Shown here: one piece after another, positions 52,601 through 61,659 of the stretch
Layout: each line of letters begins with the position of its first letter
Position numbering within the stretch: the first letter of the stretch is position 1
Origin: Halobacteriales archaeon QS_1_68_20
Lineage (GTDB): Archaea; Halobacteriota; Halobacteria; Halobacteriales; PXRE01
Length of the DNA: 64,000 nucleotides
Direction: 5' to 3'
Assembly: GCA_003021085.1 (NCBI GenBank)
Contig: PXRE01000006.1
Coordinates: forward strand, 62,001-126,000
Notes under the pieces: generated by a model
Seen by the model: the letters and a program-made list of their open reading frames with translations, nothing else
Told to the model about the DNA's origin: nothing
Databases searched by the model: none
Translations under genes and position numbers: made by a program

Positions 52601-53023
52601 TTACTGCAGCGTCGCGTCCAGGGTAATCTCCTGGATGCTACCGCCGGTCAGCGCCCGCGAGACCGGACAGTTCTCCTTGGCGTCGTTGGCGATCTCCTGG
52701 AACTGGTCGTCGTCGATGTCGGGGACCGTCGCCTCGGTGACGAGGTCGATCCGGGTGATGCTCCCGTCCGCGAGGTGGACGCTGGCCTCGGTGGATACCT
52801 CGTCGGCGGGGTAGCCGGCCTCGTCCAGTTCGTTGGCGAACGCCATCGAGAAGCACCCGGCGTGGGCGGCCCCGATGAGTTCCTCCGGGTTGGTGCCCGG
52901 TTCGTCGCCGAACCGCTTGGCGAACGAGAACTCCCCCTCGTAGGCGCCGCTCTCGGTCGACATCGTTCCGTCCCCCTCCTTGAGGGTGCCTCGCCACGTC
53001 GCGTTGGCTTTCTTGGTCGGCAT
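52601..53023 (-). CDS. OsmC/Ohr family peroxiredoxin
   Basis: A 140-residue OsmC-family thiol peroxidase. The two redox cysteines are C57 in GAAHAGCFSMA and C119 in AKENCPVSRAL. TWRGTLKEGDGTMSTESGAYEGEFSF is the usual N-terminal sheet. The enzyme reduces organic hydroperoxides, protecting the cell from oxidative damage. CTTTGTTATC lies about 28 bases upstream of ATG 53023. An AT-rich palindrome stands about 130-160 bases upstream. Confidence 0.93.
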   Translation of the reverse strand: MPTKKANATWRGTLKEGDGTMSTESGAYEGEFSFAKRFGDEPGTNPEELIGAAHAGCFSMAFANELDEAGYPADEVSTEASVHLADGSITRIDLVTEATVPDIDDDQFQEIANDAKENCPVSRALTGGSIQEITLDATLQ

Positions 53024-53154
53024 GGCTACCCTGGAGTAGGGCTACCGTGATAACAAAGGTTGGTACTTCGGCCCGGTCGACGGACGCGCCGGCTCCGCCT
53101 GCAACGTCGGCCTCGTAACCGTCGACGGGTTCCTGGCCAACCCGAACCGGCCAG

Positions 53155-53185
53155 ATATATGAACATATGCACATATATTCATATA
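53155..53185. repeat. AT-rich palindrome, copy 2
   Basis: ATATATGAA at 53155-53163 faces TTCATATA at 53178-53185, with CATATGCACATATA between. The left arm is identical to that of 5382-5390, and the outer context (GGCC before, ACxxxxC after) is similar. Position between the OsmC and LOG-like genes suits an operator, but the 5.38 kb copy is not close to any gene start. Confidence 0.7.
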
Positions 53186-53211
53186 CACTGGCCCGGAACG
53201 CCCCGGCCGCG

Positions 53212-53655
53212 TCAGCGAACCGCGCGTTCGACGGCGGCCACCGCCTCCTCGGGCGTCTCGACGGCTTCCACGCCCGGGAGGTCGTGGGTGTGCAGACCGG
53301 CCGCCGGGCGGTCGTAGATGGCCGCGAACCCCAGTTCGGTGAGGGTCCCGGACTCGCCCGACACGGCGATCACGGCCTCGCCGTTCATGACGACGAGCGC
53401 GTTCCGGGCGTGGCCCAGGCCCGTCGCTACCGGCACCTCGACGTACTCGTTGGCCGCCGTGGGGTCCTCGCCCGGGAGGATGCCGACAGTCAGGGCGCCG
53501 ACCTCGCGCGCGCCCTCGCATGCGGCCGCCATGACGCCGCCCAGGCCGCCACAGACCACCGAGTGACCGCGCTCGCCGAGCAACCGGCCGACCTCCCTGG
53601 CGGTGTCGTACTCCTCGCCGGTGACGGTCCCACCGCCGATGACGCTCACGCGCAC
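53212..53655 (-). CDS. LOG-type/Rossmann family protein (TIGR00725-like)
   Basis: A 147-residue Rossmann-fold protein related to lysine decarboxylase-like (LOG) proteins: RVSVIGGGTVTGEEYDTAREVGRLLGERGHSVVCGGLGGVMAAACEGAREVG, then VEVPVATGLGHARNALVVMNGEAVIAVSGESGTLTELGFA. The GGxGTxxE pattern is altered to SGESGTLTE. LOG proteins release cytokinin-like bases from nucleotides; the shorter TIGR00725 group has no proven activity. GTG 53655 is chosen, because the upstream frame is non-coding in look. Confidence 0.85.
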   Translation of the reverse strand: MRVSVIGGGTVTGEEYDTAREVGRLLGERGHSVVCGGLGGVMAAACEGAREVGALTVGILPGEDPTAANEYVEVPVATGLGHARNALVVMNGEAVIAVSGESGTLTELGFAAIYDRPAAGLHTHDLPGVEAVETPEEAVAAVERAVR

Positions 53656-54028
53656 GGCTACACCCTGGCGACCGACCCGCCTGTACGTTTCGGTCCGCCG
53701 GACCGCGACCGCGAGTCGAGCGGTCCTGCCCCCTATTGCTATCAGATTCCAGAGACGAAACGGGGGAGAGTCCGGCGGTGAGGGGTCGATCACCCCCGCT
53801 CGCTCACGGCGTGAGCGACCCGCTCACCCGGTGAGGACAATACCCCTCGGGGCATACGTACAGTTGCCGCTGTGATGGCTCCCAAAGCGGCAATCAGGGG
53901 GATGCGGTAGCCCTCGAACTGACTGTCAGCCCACCGGTTCCGACACCTCGTCGACTTTTCGTTCCCGGCTTTCTTCTCTCACTTGCGTTCCCGGCCGATT
54001 CCGTTCCCGGCCGTTCTCACCGCGCCGA
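53656..54028. other. Intergenic region, no gene seen
   Basis: It contains short dyads GCTCACGGCGTGAGC and CTCACCCGGTGAG near 53810-53835, and three spaced CGTTCCCGGC motifs (53961-54012) downstream of the TPR gene's stop, which may be part of its 3' end. I find no coding frame with support. Confidence 0.6.
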
Positions 54029-57000
54029 TCACTCGGCGGTCAACCGTTCGAGGCGCTCCTCGAAGTCCTCGCGCTCCTCGTCGAAGCCCGAGGAGTCGGC
54101 CATCGTGACCCCCTCACGGCACCACTCCGCCGCGGTCGCGGGTGAGTCGGCGGTCCTGATCAGGCGGTCGGTCGCCTCGATGGCACGCCCGGTCGCCCCC
54201 ATGTCGCGGTACAGGTCGACTGCCGCCTCGTAGTGGTCGCAGGCGGCCGTCTCGTTGCTCGCCGCCCGCTCGACGTCGCCGAGTTCGAGCAGCGCGTTCG
54301 CCCGGTCGAAGACGTCGCCGGTCTCCCGGGCCAGTTCCAGGCTCCGCTCGGCGTCGGTCCGGGCCGACTCCAGGTCCCCGCGGGCGCGCCACAGCGCCGC
54401 CCGCGCACGCATCGCGCGAATCTCCGAGAGCGTGTACCCCTGGTTGTGGGCGCGCTCCAGCGCCCGCGTGAGGTGCGCGCCGGCCTCGTCGAGGTCACCG
54501 CGTTCCAGCGCCACCTCGCCCATCAGGGTCCAGCAGTTCGTGACGCCCAGCTGGTTGTCGGTCTCCTCGAACAGGTCCCGGGCCGCCTGGGCGTGCTCGG
54601 CGGCGTCCTCCAGGCGGCCCCGGTCACGGGCGACGATGCCGAGTCGCTTGCGGCTGTCGGCCTCGCCGGAGGGGTGGCCGCGCTCGCGGTGGAGCGCCAC
54701 CCCCTCGCGGAGGCGGGTCTCGGCCTCGTCGAGGTCGCCGCGGCGGTGGGCGACGATGCCCAGGTACTCCAGGGCCTCCGCCTCACTGCGAGGCGCGCCG
54801 ACCTCCCGGGTGATCTGGAGCGCCCGCTGGAGCCGGCGCTCGGCCTCCGCGAGGTCGCCGGTCCGGAGCGCGATCCGACCGACGTCGATCAGCGCCTCGG
54901 CCTCGCCGATCTGGTTGCCTATCTCGCGGTGCAACTGGAGCGCCCGCCTGGCGTGCTCCTCGGCGGTCTCCAGTTCGTCCTTGCGGCCGTACAGCAGGTC
55001 CAGGTTGCGGTGGACCAGCGCCTGGGTCCGCTTGTCTCCGGTGGATTTGGCCTTCTGCAGGGTGCGGTCGTAGTACGACGTCGCCGCCTCGAAGTCCCCC
55101 TGCATGTTGGCGATGTTGCCGAGGTTGCCGAGCGCGGACAGGACCGCCTCCTGGTCGTCGAGTTCCCGGGCCAGTTCCAGGCTCCGTTCGTAGTACGCCT
55201 CGGCGTCGTCGAAGGCGCCCTCGTTCAGCGCCAGCGTCCCGAGTTCGTTCAGCGACGTCGCCTCGCCGCGGCGGTCGCCCACCGCGCGCGCCAGTTCCAG
55301 GCTCCGGACGTGGTAGCGCTCGGCGCGCTCGTACTCGCCGCGCTCGGCCGCGATGGCCCCGAGTCGTCGCAGGCAGGTCGCCTCGCCGCGCTCGTCGCCG
55401 ACCGCCCGCCTGGCCGCCAGGCTCTGCTCGTGGTACTCGATGGCCTCGTCGAAGTCGCCGCGCTCCTCGGCGACCGACCCCAGGTCCGCCAGCGTCGCGG
55501 CGACCGCCTGCCTGGCCCCCAGCGACTCGAACGTCTCCAGGCTCTCGGTCAGGCGCTCCTCGGCCTCGTCGAGGTCGCCACGCTCCTCCGCGACCCGGCC
55601 GAGGTCCCGCAGGCTCCGGGCCACCGCACGGTCGTCGCCCGTCTCCCTGGCGAGTTCCAGCGCACGCCGGGCGTGGGCCTCGGCGTCGTCGAGATCGCCC
55701 CGCTGGCGGGCCACGTCGGACTGGCCCTGCAGGCTCTCGACGACCAGTTCCGTGGCCGCGGACTCGTCTAGTTCGTCGCCGGACTCATCGACCAGTTCCT
55801 CCAGGCGTTCGAACTCGGCCTGGGCCTCGTCGACCAGCCCCGCAGCGACGTAGGTCCGGCCCCGCCAGGCGGTACACCGGAGCCGCGTCTCCCGGGAGCA
55901 GGCCTCGGGCAACTCGATGCGGGAGTAGTCGGTCGTCCCGAACAGCGGCGCCAGTTTCGGCCGGTTCCGCCCGAGCGCGAACAGTTTGTCCACGACCTCG
56001 TCGACCCATTCGCTCGGGACGGACTCGATGCGCTCCAGGGTCGTCCCCTGCAGTTCCCAGTCGATACGCTCCCGGAGGTCGGCGTCGTCCGCCAGCGACA
56101 GGAGCGCGCTGACGCAGCGGCCGAACCGCCGCTGGGGGCCGGCCTCGGCGTCCAGCAGGTGCGCCAGGAAGTGCGTCGACCACGATTCGTGGACCGCCCG
56201 GTAGGCGTCCTCCTGCCCCCGGCGGAAGACCACCCGACCCTCCAGGCGGTCCAGCGCGTCCCGCACCCGGTCGTGCTCGCCGTCGCCGGCCAGCGCGTGG
56301 AGGTACTCCGGGTAGATGCCGACGTCGGCGGCGTTGAGCAGGTTCACCAGCACCCCGACGTCCACCGCGAGGTCGCCCATCTCCGTGAGACTTCGGTAGA
56401 CCTGCTTGACGTCCTGGTCCAGCGAGGTGACCGCCTCCTCGTCGCTGGCCAGCGGGTTCGCGTACGTCGACAGGCGGTGCAACAGCAGGAACAGCGCGCC
56501 CGCCCGCGGCCGCTCGCCGACCGTCACGTCGCGCTGGACGTCCTCCAGCAGTCGCTCCGCGGAGGGTTCGGGGTCCGCGTCGACGAGTTCCTCGAACTTG
56601 TCGATCAGCCGCCGGCACTCGACGTCGTCCAGCGGGGGCACCCGCACCGTCTCGACGGCCGCCTGGCGGTAGGCCTCCAGGCTGGCGTCGACGGGAAACT
56701 CCTCGGGGTTGCGCCACTCCGTCTCCCGGGCGTCCAGCAGGAAGGCGACGTCGTCGCGGCCGTCCAGCGCCCGCATCACCTCGAAGACGGCGTTGGCCTC
56801 CTCGCGGACCGCGTCCTCGAAGACGACCAGCGCCGTCCCGCGGGCGTTGCGCAACTGGTCACAGAGCTTCGCCACGGCGCCGAACCGCTCGTCGGCCCCG
56901 CTCTCGCGGTAGAAGACCGGCCCGTGGTCGGCCTCGTACCACCGGCAGGCCACCTGTTTGCAGACGGTGCTCTTGCCGGCCCCGGGCGGCCCGACGACGA

Positions 57001-58342
57001 CCAGGTCGTCGCCGTCGAGTAGCCTGCCGGCCAGCGACTCGGTCAGGGTCTCGCGCTCGTCCTCGGCGGCCCCGGAGTCGGCCAGGTCCCCGTCCGTCCC
57101 CGCCAGGTCGGCCGTCCCGGCACTCTCGGCGACCGGGTCCGCGGTCGTGGCGTCCCCGTCGGCCGGTTCGGGGCCGTGGCCGTCGCCTGGCGGGCGCTCG
57201 CGGTCGACGGCGTACCCGGCGTGGACGTCGACGAGGTCGAGGCCGGTCCGCCAGGCGACGGCGGGCGGTGCCGGTTCCCTGGAGGCGAAGTACGACTCGT
57301 CCAGGCGGACGACGCCCTCGGCCTCAAGCTGGACCGTGAACAGTTCGTCGACGCGGCGGCCCTCCGCGGGGTCGGCCTCGCCGCCCGACAGCGCGCCCAT
57401 CGACGGGCCCGACCGCCCGTCGTTCCCGGCGACCGGATCCGCCGTCTCTGCCGACCCGTCTGCCGCCGCTTCGTCGTCCCCGGGTTCCGCGGTCGACTCG
57501 TCGGCGTCGCCGTCCGCACCGGGCACCTCCCCGAACCCGGCCCCCGCCGAGGGGTTCCGGACGGCGTCCGTGACCTCTTCGGCCTCCTGCTCGACCTGCT
57601 GGAAACAGTCCTCGGCCCACCGCACGCAGTTCTCGGCCTCGTTGACGAGTACGCCGTGGAGCGCGTCGCCGTCGTCGTAGACGACGACCACGACCTGTGT
57701 CGTCTCCTCGCGTTCGGAGACCAGGAACGTGAACCCCGGCTGCTCGCCGACCGACAGCGTGACGTCCCCCCGCTGGGCCATCTCGGCGAACTGGGCCTGC
57801 AGACTGCCGTCGATGGTCCGGTAGAGTTCCGGGCCCAGCACCAGTTCGGCCTGCATGCCGTCCTCGATCGCGCGGTCGTGGCACAGCCTGACGGTGTGAG
57901 GATTCGACAGCGTCGGCACCAGTCCCCGGAGTCGCTCGGCGTGGCGGACGGCACTCTCGACGTGTTCCAGTGGCTGGTACGGCGTCGGCCCGTCGGCCAG
58001 GTGGACGTCGCCCCCGACGACCGCCTCCCGCCCGAGCGGGGCCGACGGTGGCAGGACGTCCAGCAACTCGTGAGCCTCCAGCAACGACCCCTGCTCGCGG
58101 ACGTAGTCCCGGTAGCTCTCGGCCATGGCCGCGCCCGTCGACGTGGTGGCGAACCCGCCGTCGCGGCGCTCGACCAGGCCCGCGACCTCGAGTTCGCGAA
58201 TGGCACGGTCGACCGTCGAGCGGGAGTTGTCCAGCGCGTCCACCATCTCCGGCTTCTGGCGGGGTTCCTCCCACAGGTACTCCAGGAACTCGATGCGGCG
58301 CGCAACCATGTCGAGTTCCGGGGGCGGGTCCGTGTCACTCAT
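54029..58342 (-). CDS. Winged-helix (FilR1-type) + STAND-like NTPase + TPR array regulator
   Basis: A 1437-residue soluble protein. Residues 10-65 are a winged helix-turn-helix (QKPEMVDALDNSRSTVDRAIRELEVAGLV). Residues 95-255 match the FilR1/DUF1724 sensor region of haloarchaeal regulators. An acidic linker follows, with a small module at 330-385. A P-loop NTPase starts near 430: Walker A GPPGAGKST at 451-459, Walker B ALVVFEDA near 504, and sensor-like LLDARE near 535. Winged-helix-like sequence continues to about 800. From about 820 to 1430 lie roughly 14 TPR units, repeating patterns such as ERGDLDEAEERL. The layout resembles STAND signal-transducing ATPases. It may switch transcription on binding an unknown ligand or partner at the TPRs. 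Confidence 0.88.
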   Translation of the reverse strand: MSDTDPPPELDMVARRIEFLEYLWEEPRQKPEMVDALDNSRSTVDRAIRELEVAGLVERRDGGFATTSTGAAMAESYRDYVREQGSLLEAHELLDVLPPSAPLGREAVVGGDVHLADGPTPYQPLEHVESAVRHAERLRGLVPTLSNPHTVRLCHDRAIEDGMQAELVLGPELYRTIDGSLQAQFAEMAQRGDVTLSVGEQPGFTFLVSEREETTQVVVVVYDDGDALHGVLVNEAENCVRWAEDCFQQVEQEAEEVTDAVRNPSAGAGFGEVPGADGDADESTAEPGDDEAAADGSAETADPVAGNDGRSGPSMGALSGGEADPAEGRRVDELFTVQLEAEGVVRLDESYFASREPAPPAVAWRTGLDLVDVHAGYAVDRERPPGDGHGPEPADGDATTADPVAESAGTADLAGTDGDLADSGAAEDERETLTESLAGRLLDGDDLVVVGPPGAGKSTVCKQVACRWYEADHGPVFYRESGADERFGAVAKLCDQLRNARGTALVVFEDAVREEANAVFEVMRALDGRDDVAFLLDARETEWRNPEEFPVDASLEAYRQAAVETVRVPPLDDVECRRLIDKFEELVDADPEPSAERLLEDVQRDVTVGERPRAGALFLLLHRLSTYANPLASDEEAVTSLDQDVKQVYRSLTEMGDLAVDVGVLVNLLNAADVGIYPEYLHALAGDGEHDRVRDALDRLEGRVVFRRGQEDAYRAVHESWSTHFLAHLLDAEAGPQRRFGRCVSALLSLADDADLRERIDWELQGTTLERIESVPSEWVDEVVDKLFALGRNRPKLAPLFGTTDYSRIELPEACSRETRLRCTAWRGRTYVAAGLVDEAQAEFERLEELVDESGDELDESAATELVVESLQGQSDVARQRGDLDDAEAHARRALELARETGDDRAVARSLRDLGRVAEERGDLDEAEERLTESLETFESLGARQAVAATLADLGSVAEERGDFDEAIEYHEQSLAARRAVGDERGEATCLRRLGAIAAERGEYERAERYHVRSLELARAVGDRRGEATSLNELGTLALNEGAFDDAEAYYERSLELARELDDQEAVLSALGNLGNIANMQGDFEAATSYYDRTLQKAKSTGDKRTQALVHRNLDLLYGRKDELETAEEHARRALQLHREIGNQIGEAEALIDVGRIALRTGDLAEAERRLQRALQITREVGAPRSEAEALEYLGIVAHRRGDLDEAETRLREGVALHRERGHPSGEADSRKRLGIVARDRGRLEDAAEHAQAARDLFEETDNQLGVTNCWTLMGEVALERGDLDEAGAHLTRALERAHNQGYTLSEIRAMRARAALWRARGDLESARTDAERSLELARETGDVFDRANALLELGDVERAASNETAACDHYEAAVDLYRDMGATGRAIEATDRLIRTADSPATAAEWCREGVTMADSSGFDEEREDFEERLERLTAE

Positions 58343-58425
58343 GGTAACCGTCTAGCTTGCCGACCGGTTTGGAGGAACCACCGTCCGGGGGCACCTTCAA
58401 CCAACCGGTTTTTCGAATGGAGGTA

Positions 58426-58442
58426 CGTTCGTAAATTGAACG
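58426..58442 (-). promoter_or_regulatory. Dyad around AATTTA upstream of the TPR regulator gene
   Basis: CGTTC (58426-58430) and GAACG (58438-58442) flank GTAAATT. It lies about 90 bases before ATG 58342, in front of a leader. As the protein has an HTH domain, autoregulation is conceivable. Arms are short, so chance is possible. Confidence 0.35.
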
Positions 58443-58507
58443 GTGGACGCTGGGACCAGTTGCCCGCACGACCGGGCGAAAGGGGCCAGTACGTATCCGT
58501 CCGAGTT

Positions 58508-58843
58508 CTATCGAGTACCCGGCCCACGCTCCTCGTCCCGGAGGGCGTACGAAGCGACGTCGAAGTCGTAAACCAGGGTCGTCCCGAGTCGGTCGAGGTC
58601 GGCCTCGTAGTCCGTCACCTTCCTCTCCCCCGACCACGACCCCCTGACGGGTCCCCCGGTGTCGGGGTTGGTCTCCGCGACGGAACAACCGGTCGCCACG
58701 GTGTCCGTATCTCGCTGGCGGAGATACGTCACGAGTTCTCGGCGGTTCTCCGTCGACTCGTCGACGTGGAAGTCGTGCGGGTCCGCCGAGACCCACCCGA
58801 TTTCGGCGCCGGTCTCGTCGTAGAGTCGTAGCGTCCGGACCAT
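58508..58843 (-). CDS. Hypothetical haloarchaeal protein
   Basis: A 111-residue acidic protein: VRTLRLYDETGAEIGWVSADPHDFHVDESTENRRELVTYLRQRD, with a charged end. No membrane segment, signal or metal motif. The codon usage looks normal for this genome. It lies upstream of the TPR regulator gene on the same strand, about 165 bases away, and faces the next gene divergently. Unknown function. Confidence 0.6.
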   Translation of the reverse strand: MVRTLRLYDETGAEIGWVSADPHDFHVDESTENRRELVTYLRQRDTDTVATGCSVAETNPDTGGPVRGSWSGERKVTDYEADLDRLGTTLVYDFDVASYALRDEERGPGTR

Positions 58844-58935
58844 CCACTACGCCTTCGCACGTGTGACCTTGAGCGTTGCTGCCGGCCACGGCCAGGGTCA
58901 CAGTTATCTCCCACCGGCGCACCGGTAAACGTGGA

Positions 58936-59190
58936 ATGACGAAATCGACGGGCGGAGTCGACTGGATGGCCCCGTACGCGGCCGGTGCGTTCGACCGGTC
59001 CGGAACCCTGCGGGCGAGCGTCTCCCGGGAGGAGTCCTACCGGTTCGGCTACCGCATCGACCTGCAGGTATGGTTCAGCAAGTCGAGCAAACCAGGGATC
59101 GGACTGCTGGACGAGTTCTGCGACGGAATCGGCGTGGTGCCGACGATCACGACCCGGGAGCGGGACGGCCCCGACGACGAGACGAACTAA
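58936..59190 (+). CDS. Small protein resembling a LAGLIDADG endonuclease fragment
   Basis: An 84-residue protein. MAPYAAGAFDRSGTLRASVS followed by RFGYRIDLQVWFSKS resembles the first half of a LAGLIDADG domain (YxAGxFDxxG, then GYxxxxxxxF and a later short helix LLDEFCDG). The second half and the usual acidic pair are not clear, so it may be a truncated or repurposed member. ATG 58936 has ACAGTTATCTCC about 30 bases upstream. There is no host-gene interruption or intein context here. Confidence 0.55.
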   Translation: MTKSTGGVDWMAPYAAGAFDRSGTLRASVSREESYRFGYRIDLQVWFSKSSKPGIGLLDEFCDGIGVVPTITTRERDGPDDETN

Positions 59191-59262
59191 CCAGTACTCT
59201 CGGGGCTGCTCCATCGCAGGGTTCCCGGACGACACGTTTTGCTGTACGCGCGTGGCCCACAG

Positions 59263-59660
59263 ATGAGTGGAACTGTCACGGGGTCCTGGGGCTGCCCATC
59301 GTCGGCGTCGCCTACCAGTTCTACCCGCCCGCAGTCGGGCAGTTCCCCGGCGGCTCCGACCGGACGGCGCTGACCTCGCTGGCCCTGCTCGGCGGCGGCC
59401 TGGCGACCATGTCGCTGACCCTCGAACTGGTCGAGGCCGACGCCGCGCTGGCGCTCCAGCAACGCGAGGGCCACTTCGACGAGATGTGGACCCGCTACGA
59501 CGTCGAACCCGTGGATGGTGGGTGCTTCGTCACCGCGACCACCGAGTTCGAGCTCGGCGCGTCGGTGGTCGGGGACCTGCTGGACGCCACCGTGATCAGG
59601 CGCCAGCGCAGGAAGGAACTGGAGGCGCAACTGGACTACCTGGGGGAGCGAACCGAGTAG
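59263..59660 (+). pseudogene. Remnant: membrane segment joined to SRPBCC C-terminus
   Basis: Two pieces are recognisable in one frame: LPIVGVAYQFYPPAVGQF to LALLGGGLATMSLTLEL (two likely membrane segments), then RYDVEPVDGGCFVTATTEFELGAS and LLDATVIRRQRRKELEAQL, the C-terminus of an SRPBCC/polyketide cyclase-like protein. The nearest good start, ATG 59263, is in another frame, and one missing base near 59282 would join them. The N-terminal part of the SRPBCC domain is absent. It is best seen as a decayed or chimeric gene. Confidence 0.5.
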
Positions 59661-60923
59661 GTGGTCGACGCGCCCGTCTCGACGTCGTTCGACGCCGCGT
59701 CGGCGTCGTTCGACGCGTCCGCCGTTCCGTTCAGCGTCTCCTCGATCATCCCGAGCGTCCGGGTGTACCGCCGCAGCAGTTCGCCGTCCTCGTCCGGCAG
59801 GTCGACCGCCTGGGACCCCGCCTGGCCGCCGGTGTTCTCGACGGTGGCGGTCACCTCCACCGGTTGGCCCCCGACGACCGGAGAGACCGTGTCGGTGATC
59901 TCGACGTCGAACCGGGCGGGGTCGTCGCCGGGACAGAGCATGAACGTCTGCTCGTCGTCGTGTGAGAACAGGACGTTACAGCGCGAACCGGCGTCGTCGA
60001 GGCGGATCGTCCCCTGCAACACCTTGGCGGATCCACACGCTTCGGTCGTCAGGTCGTCGACGAGGACCTCCTCCGTGGTGAAGTGCAGGCCGTCGTCGAC
60101 CGGACTCTCGATTTTCAGCAACCGCCGCCCGTCCAGGCCCCTGTGTCGCGTGCCGACGGCGACGACGCGGTCCCGTCCGGACTCAGGTACACGTCGCCGA
60201 GTCGCATCTGTGGCGACCGGTTGTTGTCCCACAGCGCTCCCCATCGAGGGTCAGTTCCTGTTCGTTCGACCAGGACTCGCCGTCCGAACTCTCGTAGCGC
60301 CACCACCGCCTGTCGCAGTTGCCGTCTCCCGAGGTCCGGACGTACATCCAGTACCTGTCGTCGGAGCGTTTCAGCACGTTGGCGTAGTCGCGCTCGTCGA
60401 ACACGCGGCCGTGGTCGGTCCAGTTGACGCCGTCCGGTGAGGTCGCGTAATTCGTGTAGCCGCCCCATCCGGAGCAGTCGCTCCACTGGTAGTACTTCCG
60501 GAACCAAAGCCTGTACGTCCCGTTCTCTTTCAGGATGGACCGGGCCGACAGGTGCTTGTACCACCCCGACCGTTCGAGGTTCGTCTCGGTTGCGTTCGTC
60601 AGTTCACGCCGTCGTCGCTCTCGTAGTACCAGACTCTCGCCCCCTGGTTCGACCCGGACCACCCCCGGGCCGCCCACATCTCGTACGGGTCCTCGTCGTC
60701 GTCGTACAGGACCCGCTGGCCACGGGGGCGCGCCCAGTCGGACCGGTCGGACGGGAACGTCATCGGGGTTACCGTCGACGGTAAACGTCGTTCGCTCGTG
60801 GTCCTCACACGTCGGGTTCGTCTCGTCGGCCACCGCCGGCCCGGCCACCGCGGTGAACCCACCCACCGTCCCCGCTGTTTTCAGGATCGTACGCCGTCGA
60901 ACGGGCAGATGCTCGTCTGTCAT
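59636..60923 (-). pseudogene. Secreted beta-propeller (glycosidase-like) gene with four frameshifts
   Basis: ATG 60923 starts a Tat signal (PVRRRTILKTAGTVGGFTAVAG). The protein can be followed through frame changes near 60770, 60600, 60240 and 60165. Recognisable pieces are VLYDDDEDPYEMWAARGWSG, ERSGWYKHLSARSILKENGT, YATSPDGVNWTDHGRVFDE, LWDNNRSPQMRLGDVYLSPD, and SHDDEQTFMLCPGDDPARFD followed by a CARDB-like VEVTATVENTGGQAGS. Repeated xYxMWxxG / SxDGxxW motifs resemble five-bladed glycosidase propellers. At least four one-base shifts separate the pieces, so it is broken unless the sequence has many errors. The 3' end overlaps the SRPBCC remnant. Confidence 0.68.
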
Positions 60924-61281
60924 GGTAGTCACTCCGGTACGGTGCGGTGATGGATCGCCACCACCCTTGCGTCGGTCGCCACCCACGACCCGGTGGGGCA
61001 GGATCGTGTCGGAACGTCCCCCGTCGAACGGGGACCCCAGCATCCTACCTGTTTGACAGGCCCTCCGTATATGTCATTCAAAAGTATTAAATTTTCCATC
61101 AAGTATTTCGCATCGATCCTCGCGAAATTACCTGTGGCGGTCGACTTCTCGGATCCCGGCAACTCGGCCACCCGCCTGACGGCGGCTATCACAGAGAGCC
61201 GTCCGCGTCCGCCGGGGGAAGAACGATAGCAACCCCTCGCTTCCGAATGACCTTTACCGGCGGGGTCGGAACCGGCCGGTA

Positions 61282-61659
61282 ATGGTTCGGGGTCCGTTCG
61301 GTGCCGAGGAGGCGCCGGAGGTGCAGGTGGTGCTGGACGCACTGCACGACCAGGACTGCCGAACCATCGTCAACAACCTCGACGAACCCATGAGCGCACA
61401 GGAGTTGGCCTCGACGACGGAGATTCCCCAGTCGACGGCCTACCGGAAACTGGACAAACTCACCGAGGCGACGATACTGGACGAACGGACCGAGATCCGG
61501 TCGGACGGCCACCACACGACGCGGTACGTGGTCGACGTCGAGGAGGTACGGCTCCCGCTGACCGAGGACCTGGAGTTCGGGGTCGAGATCGACCGGCCGG
61601 CGCGGACGCCGGACGAACGCCTCGCGGACATGTGGTCGGAGGTGCGCAGGGAGACATGA
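61282..61659 (+). CDS. Winged-helix (ArsR-like) transcriptional regulator
   Basis: A 125-residue regulator with one winged helix-turn-helix: VVLDALHDQDCRTIVNNLDEPMSAQELASTTEIPQSTAYRKLDKLTEATIL, then a wing TEIRSDGHHTTRYVVDVEEV. It lacks a metal-binding site. CCTTTACC lies about 28 bases before ATG 61282, so it is probably leaderless. Its stop overlaps the next membrane-protein gene start by four bases, a pairing common in haloarchaea, in which the regulator may control its partner. Confidence 0.88.
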   Translation: MVRGPFGAEEAPEVQVVLDALHDQDCRTIVNNLDEPMSAQELASTTEIPQSTAYRKLDKLTEATILDERTEIRSDGHHTTRYVVDVEEVRLPLTEDLEFGVEIDRPARTPDERLADMWSEVRRET

